From NCBI GenBank assembly GCA_014529385.2, contig CM043954.1:97490247-97554246 (forward strand): a stretch of DNA of 64,000 nucleotides. Direction: 5' to 3'. The translations under genes were made by a program, and so were the position numbers. The stretch comes from Adiantum capillus-veneris (lineage: Eukaryota; Streptophyta; Polypodiopsida; Polypodiales; Pteridaceae). Below are positions 21,469-31,544 of this stretch, piece by piece (the first letter of the stretch is position 1; the number at the start of each line of letters is the position of its first letter). The notes under the pieces are model-generated. The model saw only the letters and a list, made by a program, of their open reading frames with translations, made no database searches and had not been told where the DNA came from.

Positions 21469-24400
21469 TTAGTTGGAGCTCGAATATGATGAGCTCTCCT
21501 CTGAACCATCCTTAGCATTGATTTCACCAGCATATGGCTGTGAAAGACGACATTGGTAGGCCTTCAATCGCCAACCATTTACCGGGGTCTGATGTACCTT
21601 ACCATCTAGGTCACCTAGTTGGTAACTACCATTTGAGAACCTCTGTATCACTACAAAAGGGCCTTCCCACTTAAGCAAGAACTTACCATCCTTCCTGCGA
21701 TCAAAGTGATTGTCGTATCTGAGCACTAAAGAACCTTCCTTGATACCTTTCTTGACAAGTTTGCGATTGAACTTCTTTCGTTTCTTCTCCGCCTGGGCTG
21801 CATAGTACTTCACTGCTGACTCTCGATCTAGCCCTAACCTCTCCAAATCGATGATTCTTCCTTCCACCTGCTTCTCTTGACTATCCTCTTGATGTGCTTT
21901 TAGAACTCGGAGGCTCGCTAGCTCCACTTCTATAGGCAATAGTGCCTCTTGCCCGTAAACCAAGTGAAAAGGTGTATACCCCAAGGATGTTTTAAAGGAT
22001 GTTCTGTAGGCCCAAAGTGCTGCATCTAGGTGTTTGTCCCATGCCTTAGGATGTAAATGCACTTGCTTAGTGATGATTTTACATATAAGACCATTTACCT
22101 TTTCCACAAGACCATTGCACTGAGGGTAGTATGGTGTAGAGTGTCTGCGCTTGATTTTTAACTTGCTCATCAATTGCCCGACTAAATCAGCTCGAAATCC
22201 CGGTCCCCTATCTGAGAGAATCTCCAAAGGTGTGCCAAAACGGCAACAAAGGAATTCAAAAATGAAATCACTCACGTCCTTGGCTGTGATGCGCTTTGTG
22301 GGACGAGCTTCTGCCAATCTGGTCATGTACTCCACCCCCATAATGATGTATTCCTTCCCTGATTGAGTGCAAGGTAGTGGCCCTATTGCATCTATCCCCC
22401 ATTTTTCAAATGGCCCATAGGTTTTGATTGGATGCTGATTTTCATGGGTAAGATGCCTTGGTCCAGCTTTTTGGCAAACCTCACATGTGCGGCACCAATG
22501 TTGTACATCTCGATGGAGGCTTGGCCACGTGAACCCTGCTTGTAAAATCTTTCTGCTAGTAATCTCTTGTGCAAAGTGGCCACCACACACACCTTCATGA
22601 CAACTAAACAAAATATCCTTTATCTCTTGGGATGCAGGAACTCTCCTTAAGACAGCATCTTTCCCTCTACAATACAAGTCCTTATTCACTAAGCTATAGC
22701 TGGTAGCCTTTTTTACCAACCACCTACGTTCACTTTTACTCATACCAGAGGGTGCTTCACAATGCTCAAGAAAGTAAAGTAAATCATGAAGCTCCTCCTT
22801 TCCCTGGTATAAAGGACTTTTCACAAGGATAGCACCTACTATGAGAGTTTGTAGTTCTTCACCTGCTAAGGCATCTGCTTCTCGATTTTGATCTCTAGGT
22901 ACAAAGTGCACTCGAACTTCTTTAAAACCCTTCAACAAGGCCTTTGCTTCCCTCATGTTAACAGACAATTTGTCATTTTTGCAGGCCCATACACCAACCA
23001 TTTGCTTAACAATCAACATGGAGTCACCAAAAACATTTAGCTTTGTGATGCCCTGAGAAAGACAACATTGCAACCCTAAAACAAGGGCATGGTACTCTGC
23101 CTCATTGTTAGAATGAACCTCTTTTAGATGAAACCCTTTTGCAAAGATCTTCTCCTTCTCTGGACCTAATATTACTATGCCTGCTGATGTCTTGTCTTTG
23201 GTCCTCTTGTAAGCCCCATCAAAATACAGACTGTGTGCTCCCAGTAGACCTTCAGGCTCTGGGATAGGCGGTACCTTACTAGGTGCCTCTTTCTTGGCCT
23301 TCTCATAACACCTTTGTGTGAGGACATCTGCCAAACAAGCACGGGTGGAATCCTCTACTTGTAGTGTGTAGTCAAACTCTTGAAGCTGCACCACCCACTT
23401 TGCTATTCTTTGAGACAATTCCATGTGTTGTAGGGCATATGGAAAAACCTCCTCAGTTGTGATCACCACAAATTGTCTCGGAAGTAAGTGAGCCCGAAAC
23501 TTCTCCACTGCAAACTTAAGAGCTAGCACCAATCGCTCAGTTGCGCTGAAACCCTTTTCAGCAGCTGTCATCACTCTACTAGAGAAGTAGACTGGTCTCA
23601 TGAGAGATGTCTTTGGGTCTTTTTGCATCAAGACAGCTCCTAGAGCTTCTGGACCTACACTAGGATTTACATAGAATAATTCACCCCATGTGGGTTGTAG
23701 GACGACAGGCAATGAGCTCAAAATGGTTTTAACTTCTTGAAAGCACCTTTCACCCTCCTCACTCCATGTCAATGTAGTGTGTTTAGTGAGATGCTGCAAA
23801 GGATAGATTGCCTGAGAAAGGAGATGTATGAATCGTCCCATGTAGCGAACCTTTTGAATGAAGGAGACTAGTTGCTTCACGTTTGAAGGAGTAGGTAAAG
23901 CTAACAATGTCTTTACCTTTTCAGGGTCAGTCTCAATACCATCTTGAGACACAACATGGCCTAGTAGAGTGACCTTGCTCTCACCTATGTGGCACTTGTC
24001 TTTATTCAATTGCCCACCCAATTGGGCCAGACGGGTGAAACCTTCATCAACCTTGGACAGATGTACTTCCCTAGAGCTGTAAATGCAAAAATCATCAATG
24101 AAGACTCGTATGGACTTACCAAAGTAAGGTTGAAACACCAAGTTCATAAACCTCTGGAAAGTAGCTGGGGCATTAGTTAAACCAAAAGGCATAACTCTAT
24201 AAGCAAAACACCCCCAAGGTGTTATGAAGGTAGTCTTTCTTTGGTCTTCATCTGCAATTCTGATTTGGAAGTAGCCTGAGTACCCATCACACACTGTGTA
24301 CCTTTCATGACCAGCCACTTCATTTAGTATTTCATCTTGAAAAGGCAAAGGAAAATGGTCCCTTTTTGTGGCTGCGTTTAGAGGCTTGTAATCCACACAT

Positions 24401-25902
24401 ACCCTCCACTTCCCATTTTTCTTTGGTGCTACCACAACTGGAGACACCCACTCAGAATCTTCCACTGGGTAGATAAATCCTGCCTTGAGTAATCTTTTTA
24501 CTTCTTTTAAGAGTGCATCTTGTTTCACTAGCCCTAATCTCCTTAGCCTTTGCACCACTGGTTTGGCACCTTCCTTTAATTGGATATGGTGTTGGGTTAC
24601 CATCACTCCTTTAATGTGCTCGTAATCAATTATAAAGAGGCCAGCATGCTTCTTTAGTTCCTGCAAATAGGGTTCTCTCTCTTCTTCTAGTAGGTCCTTA
24701 GCTAGCATCTCCTCTAAGCATGTGGCTTCTTCCTTGTTTAGAGAGTCTTGACCACCTTCTCCTTCTGGGTTTCGCAATATTATACCCATGACTTCCAAAG
24801 AGCTAGCATCCTCCTCAGATGACTCATCCTCAGATGAAGAGCAGTTGCTTGTGCTCCATTCATCCATAGAAGTCTCCATCTCTAGGTCTTGTTGTCTACC
24901 CTGCTTCATGTCATACACAATTTTTTGTTGCTTGCCACCTACCTTATGATTTGGTCGCAACTCAAGGGAACCTGTCTCCCAATCTGGCCTAGCTTTCATA
25001 GCCATAAGCCAAGGTCTTCCAAGGATTAGCGGATAGCCCTCCCCCTTAGTTGGGATCACATAAGCATCAATTGAGATTGCCACACCAAAAGCTGAAACCT
25101 TCACTCCATTAACCTTTCCCACACAAGCCACCCTTACATTATTTGCCATCTTAGCTTGTAAGGAAGTTTGCTCGTTTACTTCCAAACCCAACCTGTGCAT
25201 TAATTTCTCTGTCATAACACAAATCTCGGCTCCACCATCTACGTACACATTGGAGACTCGCTGACTCTTAATCTCTGCATCAATGACTGGCACGATATCC
25301 TTCATGCCTCTTGCACTAATAGACCCAACTGACTTTGCCTTAGCCCTCCTGGTGCTGACCATCTTAGACCAGGTTCTACGCATCTTTGGGGAAAGGTGGA
25401 GGAGTTTCTGCCATGAAATCTTTGGTCCTTCCTTACTCACATCTGCTACCAGGTCGTAGGGTATGGATCCTACCCCAAGTGGAAAGTCTTCTACTCCTAT
25501 GTGCCTCCTTGACCTACTCTTCCTTTTCTTGTCTCCTATCACTTGGGAGGAACCCTCATTCCCTTTATCCGGTTCTGAAGCTTCCATTTCATTAGTTCTT
25601 TGTCTCCTAACTCTCTTTATTGGCATGGCAACAGCTTCCTCCATTTTTTCTTTCCCTTTATCCTTACCATTGTCAAGACTTATGACAGAGACAGCCTTGT
25701 CCTCCCCTCCCGATGGTAGTGAAGGGATCTCTGCTGGTGCTTGTGGTGGTGGAGGAGGGGGTCTCAATATTTGGATTGGTGGAGCCACGTGTGCATTTTT
25801 TCCATTTAGTGGCCTAGCTCGAGGAGGAGTGACTTGCTGGCGAGGAGGCCATCTTTGATTACCATTTCCTTGATAGCGTCGTGGATGGGGGCAATAATAC
25901 AT
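21469..25902 (-). CDS. Gypsy1 pol polyprotein, 1,477 residues
   Basis: One long open frame. A CCHC zinc knuckle ('CYNCGEVGHGMYYCPHP') reads into it just upstream of the first Met, so translation probably enters earlier, from gag. Approximate residue order: Pro-rich and basic linker 1-190; retroviral-type aspartic protease 200-300 with 'YVDGGAEICVM' and 'LILGRPWLM'; acidic linker; reverse transcriptase 440-640 with 'YSGYFQI', 'MPFGLTNAPATFQRFMN' and the catalytic 'VFIDDFCIYSS'. Then gypsy RNase H 730-870 and a second, archaeal-type RNase H 930-1,060 ('YFDGAYKR', 'SNNEAEYHAL', 'FGDSMLIVKQ', 'NREADALA'). The integrase HHCC finger ends 'HWCRTCEVCQKAG', and the core has 'GIDAIGPLP', 'LSDRGPGF' and 'NGLVEKVNG'. 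No chromodomain is seen. The dual RNase H is characteristic of the Tat lineage; exact placement needs a tree. Confidence 0.93.
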   Translation of the reverse strand: MYYCPHPRRYQGNGNQRWPPRQQVTPPRARPLNGKNAHVAPPIQILRPPPPPPQAPAEIPSLPSGGEDKAVSVISLDNGKDKGKEKMEEAVAMPIKRVRRQRTNEMEASEPDKGNEGSSQVIGDKKRKSRSRRHIGVEDFPLGVGSIPYDLVADVSKEGPKISWQKLLHLSPKMRRTWSKMVSTRRAKAKSVGSISARGMKDIVPVIDAEIKSQRVSNVYVDGGAEICVMTEKLMHRLGLEVNEQTSLQAKMANNVRVACVGKVNGVKVSAFGVAISIDAYVIPTKGEGYPLILGRPWLMAMKARPDWETGSLELRPNHKVGGKQQKIVYDMKQGRQQDLEMETSMDEWSTSNCSSSEDESSEEDASSLEVMGIILRNPEGEGGQDSLNKEEATCLEEMLAKDLLEEEREPYLQELKKHAGLFIIDYEHIKGVMVTQHHIQLKEGAKPVVQRLRRLGLVKQDALLKEVKRLLKAGFIYPVEDSEWVSPVVVAPKKNGKWRVCVDYKPLNAATKRDHFPLPFQDEILNEVAGHERYTVCDGYSGYFQIRIADEDQRKTTFITPWGCFAYRVMPFGLTNAPATFQRFMNLVFQPYFGKSIRVFIDDFCIYSSREVHLSKVDEGFTRLAQLGGQLNKDKCHIGESKVTLLGHVVSQDGIETDPEKVKTLLALPTPSNVKQLVSFIQKVRYMGRFIHLLSQAIYPLQHLTKHTTLTWSEEGERCFQEVKTILSSLPVVLQPTWGELFYVNPSVGPEALGAVLMQKDPKTSLMRPVYFSSRVMTAAEKGFSATERLVLALKFAVEKFRAHLLPRQFVVITTEEVFPYALQHMELSQRIAKWVVQLQEFDYTLQVEDSTRACLADVLTQRCYEKAKKEAPSKVPPIPEPEGLLGAHSLYFDGAYKRTKDKTSAGIVILGPEKEKIFAKGFHLKEVHSNNEAEYHALVLGLQCCLSQGITKLNVFGDSMLIVKQMVGVWACKNDKLSVNMREAKALLKGFKEVRVHFVPRDQNREADALAGEELQTLIVGAILVKSPLYQGKEELHDLLYFLEHCEAPSGMSKSERRWLVKKATSYSLVNKDLYCRGKDAVLRRVPASQEIKDILFSCHEGVCGGHFAQEITSRKILQAGFTWPSLHRDVQHWCRTCEVCQKAGPRHLTHENQHPIKTYGPFEKWGIDAIGPLPCTQSGKEYIIMGVEYMTRLAEARPTKRITAKDVSDFIFEFLCCRFGTPLEILSDRGPGFRADLVGQLMSKLKIKRRHSTPYYPQCNGLVEKVNGLICKIITKQVHLHPKAWDKHLDAALWAYRTSFKTSLGYTPFHLVYGQEALLPIEVELASLRVLKAHQEDSQEKQVEGRIIDLERLGLDRESAVKYYAAQAEKKRKKFNRKLVKKGIKEGSLVLRYDNHFDRRKDGKFLLKWEGPFVVIQRFSNGSYQLGDLDGKVHQTPVNGWRLKAYQCRLSQPYAGEINAKDGSEESSSYSSSN

Positions 25903-26030
25903 GCCGTGACCTACCTCTCCACAGTTGTAGCAAATGTACTCACGTGCTTGCCTTTGTCCTTCTTGTCTATTTCGTTCATTTCCTGGCTGGGGAGCCCTTA
26001 CACCTTGAACCAGATTGATGGACAGGCTCT

Positions 26031-26681
26031 CTAGTTGATTGGTGATTTGTTGAAGTAATTCTTGTTGAGAGGACTCTTGTCTCTTGCTCCTGTCCCTGCT
26101 ACTACCCTTGCCGTAGGTTGAGCTAGCGGTGGAGGCTCCATTCCCCCTTGTAGTTGAGCTTGGAATTTTAACTTCCTATCCTTCTCCCTTGCATAAGTCA
26201 TAGCTTTATCAAAGGTATCTGGGAATTTACCTTTTACCTTTTCTCGAAGGATGGGGTAAAGCCCTACCAGGAAACAGTCCTTCTTTAGGCATTCTGGCGC
26301 CCTTTCTCCTTCACCTAGTGATGCACACCATTTCTCCCACAGGTTGGAAAACTTTCCTTCATAGCTTCTATAGTCATTGGGTGATGTTTGGCGTAGCTCT
26401 AAGAGCTGTCTCCATATCTCCTCTGGAGGCTCATGGCGGTGAAATTCTTCGATGAAGGCCATCTTTAAGGACTCCCAATGTCTTCTTTCTTCAGGTGCCA
26501 AAGTTTGATACCATAATTTTGCACCTTCCCTCAAGACCAAAGGAAAGGCCCTTAACTTAGTAGCTTCGTCATCCCTTCCCGATACCAGAAAGGCCATTTC
26601 CAAATTATCCAAAAAGTCTGGAGCAACCTCCCCAGGCTTACCATAAAAATTAGGGAAGGCCATAAGTGAGAGAGTAAACAA
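26031..26681 (-). CDS. Gypsy1 gag
   Basis: About 216 residues of retrotransposon gag: 'MAFPNFYGKPGEVAPDFLD', 'EGAKLWYQTLAPEERRHW', 'AFIEEFHRHEPPEEIWRQL' and 'YEGKFSNLWEKW'. The best start is probably the internal Met of MAFPNFYGKP. It forms the particle shell. It lies just upstream of the zinc knuckle and pol, so gag and pol were probably expressed together. Confidence 0.9.
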   Translation of the reverse strand: MFTLSLMAFPNFYGKPGEVAPDFLDNLEMAFLVSGRDDEATKLRAFPLVLREGAKLWYQTLAPEERRHWESLKMAFIEEFHRHEPPEEIWRQLLELRQTSPNDYRSYEGKFSNLWEKWCASLGEGERAPECLKKDCFLVGLYPILREKVKGKFPDTFDKAMTYAREKDRKLKFQAQLQGGMEPPPLAQPTARVVAGTGARDKSPLNKNYFNKSPIN

Positions 26682-26988
26682 TTACACAAACAGCTCCAAT
26701 TTATTTTAAAGTATGGTAATTACAATTTGGAGCTTTAGCACAACTTAGCTCAAAATAGGATGAAGATCGACAAAGGAATGGTAATAGTCTAGTAAGGGTA
26801 GAATGACAGGATGAGGAGAGCGCAAGATTTCCCCAAGTCTCTCGGCTCCAAACAACAGGGCTATTCTTTGCTGATAAAAGATTTTTCTATCAATACAAAT
26901 ATTCACACGGATATGACGCACAAAATGGAAAGGAAACATGCGGGGATCATCATTCTCATTATTGGCATCCATACTTACACACAAGATC

Positions 26989-27957
26989 CTAGCTTAGTTG
27001 CACCACCTTGGGACCAATGAGCCTGATCAGCCACAGAAGGTCAGCACCTCGGATCACTTCGACTCTTCCTGATGCATCTGTGAAGACGTAAGGCGTGATG
27101 GCAACACTTTGTACAATGCTGAGCCTTTTAGCAAGCAACAATTGGATGCTATTACCATAATCAGTATGACGAATGAAAGTGACACCATTAATGTGCAGCA
27201 CATCATCAACTAAGATAGTTTCCTTAGATTGAGATAACTTCTTGAAAATTAGCAGCAAAGGTAGGGCAAGGAGGCTTTTCACCCGGTCTCCAAAGCACTT
27301 TGGACAATATCCAAAGTGATCTTCACGCGGACAAGAGGTTGGCTTGGGATTGGTGGTGTTTGGATTCACAAAGTGCACTGGGAGCACTCGCAGACGGGCG
27401 GCAATCTTGTAGGCAAGCCTTCGCCTCTTTGCTTCAGGAGGATTTAGGGGTGAGAGTCGTGGTTGCAAGTTGGAGGTTGAAGTTGGTTGCTCACTAGCCT
27501 TTTTCTTGCCTGTAGTGGTCATGTAATCCCTTATTAATGAGATTAAGCCAAATGTTACCTTACGCTTGAGCACGTGCTGCGGCCTTGGGCCACTTAGGTG
27601 TAGAGGTGATCTTCCTCCTCTTAGTCGGCCCCTCAGGAAAGAGAGGTTCGGTGATGCTTTCTCTTCCCTTAATGTGTGTCACAGTACCTTCGTGTATGTT
27701 GATGTAGAATATTTCAAGCTCGTGTGCGTTGGAGGTTTCTGGAGCACTCATAGATTGAGAGGAGAGGTATATCAAGCTCTTCTTCTTACTCTCCTTCGTT
27801 GGCGACGATCACGAACAAGGCATGTAGAAGAACTTACTTCTTGAATTTCAATGACACTGCAACCTGGTAACAAGACCTCGATGAAAGATTTTAAGGCCTC
27901 TAAAGCCTCCTCCTCTTCTGTTCTCCAATTTGCAAACTCCTCACGCCATTCGTCCAT
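26989..27957 (-). CDS. Gypsy1 pre-gag ORFs (three, overlapping)
   Basis: Between the primer site and gag lie three short open frames on the element's strand. They are 27,772-27,957 (61 aa, acidic start MDEWREEFANW, Arg-rich end), 27,560-27,775 (71 aa) and 26,989-27,573 (194 aa, with 'CPREDHFGYCPKCFGDRVK', a CxxC-bearing stretch). I recognise no family. Plant Ogre/Tat-type gypsy elements are known to carry an extra ORF at this position, so these are candidates for its equivalent. The function is unknown in that group too. Confidence 0.6.
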
Positions 27958-28011
27958 GTTGTAGATTGCACATCTTCATTGCTTGTGGACTGAAGGTCTA
28001 TGTAGCCCTCC

Positions 28012-28027
28012 TCAGTGGGGGCACCAA
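28012..28027 (-). promoter_or_regulatory. Gypsy1 primer-binding site (candidate)
   Basis: On the minus strand, TGGTGCCCCCACTGAG begins two or three bases inside the 5' LTR border. Position and the leading TGG fit a tRNA primer site, but it is not the initiator-Met type. I have not assigned the tRNA. Confidence 0.6.
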
Positions 28028-28029
28028 AA

Positions 28030-29561
28030 TGATATCGGGAAAGAGAGCAGTGCAATCAGGTGGCCTCTGTACTCGTGCACACTCCACAAACCACGCCTCA
28101 TGCAAACAAGCAAAGAACAAAACAGAGGGGGCACCACCCTAAATTAAGAGGTTTAGGGACCTCACACATAGTGCACATAGGCAAGTGAGACTTCTGGCAT
28201 TATGATGGCATCAAAACATATGGCAAAACACATAGAAATGAAGCTTAGGGACCTTATGTAGCATATATATACACAAGACATCAGCTTAACAATACAACGG
28301 CATCTGATCATACATAACAAGGATATAGAGAAGCAAGCCAAGGATGGCATAATCCCTTGTCAAAAAAACAATCAACCCAGCAAGTAGGTATGATCCTACT
28401 AGCAACACATCACTACCTTAGAGAATGATGGCGAGGATGGTGGCCATGGAGCATGAGAGAAGACTCCTTATTTAGGTTTTAGGGCTAGTAATGTAGCATA
28501 CTAGAGGGAGAGACAGAGAGAGAGAGAGAGTAGAGCTCCATCCATAGCTCCTCGTTGTGAGCAATGTCGTCATAGCTTCGTTGCTTGGTGAAGTGGGTGA
28601 AGTGTTGGTTTTGAGTGAGAGGAGGCCTCCTTATATAGGTTTCTGAGATGGTTTAGGATTAGGGATAAACATGCTTAAATCCGCTGATTGGGGTTACTTT
28701 TTGCTTAGGGTGGTCAACAGATTGAGGTCACCTGATATGTCACCATCAAGATATTCTCTAGAGTGATGTGAGAGGGGAGGGTAAATGCTGATTTTTCTGA
28801 TAGTGACAAATGGGGATAAGGCCTTGACCAGCATTTAAGAGCAGGTAAGGTGGCTGTTGAAACTGGAGGTTCTGCACATGTCAAGGGGGGACCTGCGGGG
28901 GGGAGGTGGCAGCTGGGTCCTCCTGAATATCAAATTCTCAAAAAATCCTCAACCATGGCTTCTTTTGACATGTGTTCTTTGAAAAAATCAGCATGTCTCT
29001 TTTCAACTCAAAAGTCTTTATCCCTGTTGACTCACCTTTACCATAAGGTTTTCCCTTTTTCTCCTCCTGTAACTGCATTGTTGATGCCCAATCACTGCTT
29101 CTAGTAACAGTGAACTGTTACCTACCAAATACTTATGGTGCAATAAAAAATATTTACCATGGGTAAAGAAAGTTACTGTAGGTAAAAAGTGATTTGTATT
29201 TACCATGTAGGTGAAAAATATTTACTGTAGGTAAAAAATATTTACTGTGGTAAAAAATATTTATTGTCGGTAAAAAAGTGAAAACGGAGTATGCTGTGCC
29301 GTGAGTCCACACGAACATCCTCGTGTAAATTTCACTAGAAATTCACACCTAGAATGGGCTATTCTGTAAGATATAGGTTGTAGGCATGCATAAGAGCTCG
29401 TTCCCACTATCTTCTGTCCATGGCACTTTTTACTCTTTGGTGCTTGTGAAGTAGATTTTTCTTCTCTTTCGAGATCCCTTGGACTAGAGTATCCTCATCT
29501 CCCCAACAACTGACCGTGCCTTTATTGCATCTTCAGAAGGGGTCCTAAAAACCATGCATCA
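28030..29561 (-). repeat. Gypsy1 5' LTR
   Basis: Partner of 19,573-21,107, about 98% identical by eye. Confidence 0.95.
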
Positions 29562-29566
29562 ACTAT

Positions 29567-31544
29567 CATGTATTAGAGACAGTAATGTAAGCTCACAGGA
29601 CATTTATGACACTTTGTTGCCTCTTTTCAGTGGTGGAACTTTGAATGTAAATTCCAATGAGGCAAATGTACAGCCTATGGGGGTTTCCAAAAATGTTACA
29701 GATCATCCTATTACTGATGCAGATGTACATGATGTACTTGATGAGGAAAGGGCTGAAATGAGCAGGCTAGAGGTATGCCAAAATGGCTGGTGCATACATT
29801 GTGTGACAGTAAATTGGATGCACCTTTGTCTAGTCATACTCATTCAGGCTCTTGTCATGCATGTTATGCATCAGATTGTTATGCTTTGTTTGTGTCTAGC
29901 TTATATGATGTTGAGGAGCCTGTCTCTTTTGATGAAGCACACAATCCAAAAAATTGGATGGCTGCCATGCAATTAGAATATGATGCACTTATTGAAAATG
30001 ACACATGGACTTTATGTAATTTGCCTCCTGGCAAAAAGGCTATTTCTACAAAGTGGGTTTACAAATTGAAACGCAAGCCGGATGGTGAGGTTGATCGCCA
30101 TAAGGCTCGACTTGTTGCAAAAGGCTATGCACAAAAAACGGCATAGATTATGAAGAAACTTTTTCTCTCACTTGTTTTATGACTATTGTTCGTTTTCTAT
30201 GTGCATTCATGGCTCGTTTTGGTTGGAATGTACATCAATCGGACATTATTACTTCTTTCTTGAATAGTGAAATATTTGAGGAAGTTTATGTAATGCGGCC
30301 TCGCAGTTTTGTCGAGAAAGGACAAGAGGACAAAGTGTGCAGATGTAAGAAGGCTTTGTATGGGTTGAAGCAATATCCTCATGCTTGGTATGAGAAATCT
30401 GACACTCATTTGGTCAAACGAGGCTTTTGTAACAGTCCAACAGAAAGCACATTGTATGTAAAGTGCGAGGGTGTTGAACTTCTTATTGTGGTTCTTTATG
30501 TAGATGATTTGCTGATCACTGGACCAAATGAGAGACATATTGCTGAATTTAAGGCTGATTTGAATACTACTTTTAAGATGAAAGATTTGGGGTTGTTGCA
30601 TCATTACTTGGGTATACAGTTTGAGTAGTGTGATGGTGGTATTTCTTTGTGTGACAAAAGTTACATAGAGACATTGCTATATATGTTTGGACTTGAGGAT
30701 TGCAAACATATTGCCACTCCCATGGAAACAGGTTTGAAGTTGAGTCTACATGATGCTGGGGATCCTACTAATGTCACTCTTCACCAAACTGTTGTTGGCT
30801 GCCTCATTTATGTATGCTTGGTCCACAAGTGGTTTTTGTTTCATGCTTGGCAGTTCATGTATATCATGGTCGAGCAAGAAGCAACCTACTATGGCCACTT
30901 CGAGTTGTGAGGTGAGTAGAGGGGAGTCTTCACAACTACGGTTGAGTGTGTATGGATTAGACGCCTTATCGCTGATTTCGGTGTTGGACAGGACACTGCC
31001 AACACCATCTACACTGATAGTCAGAGTGCATTGGCACTTGAAAGGAACCCAGTTTCTCTTGCTCGCACAAAGCACGTTGAGGTGCATTACCACTATGTCA
31101 GGGAGACGCCTCAGCAGGAGGGATCAGCTTGGCTTATGTGCCAACATCGAACAACCTTGCAGATCTTTTCACAAATGCATTGTCTTGTGAGAAGTTCGAA
31201 GATTTCCGCAAAGCTTTGGTCTTACTCCCCTTTGTGGACTAATCATGTCCTCAAGGCATGGAAATTCCCTTTACTCATGTGCCAGCTCTTGTTCACCGCA
31301 TCACTCCAGGAGGGATTTGTTACCATATACATGTGGTAATGATTTGTGTAAACACACTAAGACCGTCGGGGCATTTTTTCCCTCTTTAGGAGGATTTTTC
31401 CCCTGTGCATTGTATATACGCCCATTCATTCTAGGGCTATCTATCTTTCCATTGCACACTAAGTAATACACTCTCAGTTGTGTGCCTTGAGCTTCCTTCA
31501 TCTTCTCCAAGCTATGTGTGTTTTCTGCAATCCTAATTCCAACA
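29567..31544 (+). mobile_element. Ty1/copia fossil C2: RT, RNase H and 3' LTR
   Basis: This is the right-hand part of a copia element. Its left neighbour is the LTR2 piece, from which it is separated by gypsy1. It carries the linker before RT, RT ('TKWVYKLKRKPDGEVDRHKAR', 'KALYGLKQYPHAWYEK', 'LYVDDLLIT') and RNase H, and is closed by a 227-bp 3' LTR. It shares derived internal structure with C3 that C1 lacks, so C2 and C3 are sister copies. Broken in several places. Confidence 0.92.
31318..31544 (+). repeat. Copia 3' LTR (C2)
   Basis: TGTTACC...CCAACA, 227 bp, preceded by the purine-rich CCAGGAGGGATT, a likely polypurine tract. Confidence 0.92.

Larger units (their letters stand above)
19573..29561 (-). 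mobile_element. Gypsy1: nearly whole Ty3/gypsy element, 9,989 bp
   Basis: Two LTRs of about 1.53 kb (19,573-21,107 and 28,030-29,561) have TG...CA ends. They are flanked by 5-bp target duplications ACTGT (19,568-19,572) and ACTAT (29,562-29,566), which differ at one base. The empty site survives at 54,109-54,113 as ATTGT. Internal order on the minus strand is primer site, three short pre-gag ORFs, gag, then pol (protease, RT, RNase H, second RNase H, integrase), then polypurine tract. It looks whole or close to it; at most one or two breaks are apparent. I counted about 30 differences between the LTRs by eye (about 2%), so it is fairly young. Confidence 0.95.

Noticed and set aside
30197-30604. 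135-codon minus-strand frame, repeated at 54,744-55,151
   Set aside because: Exact shadow of copia reverse transcriptase on the other strand.
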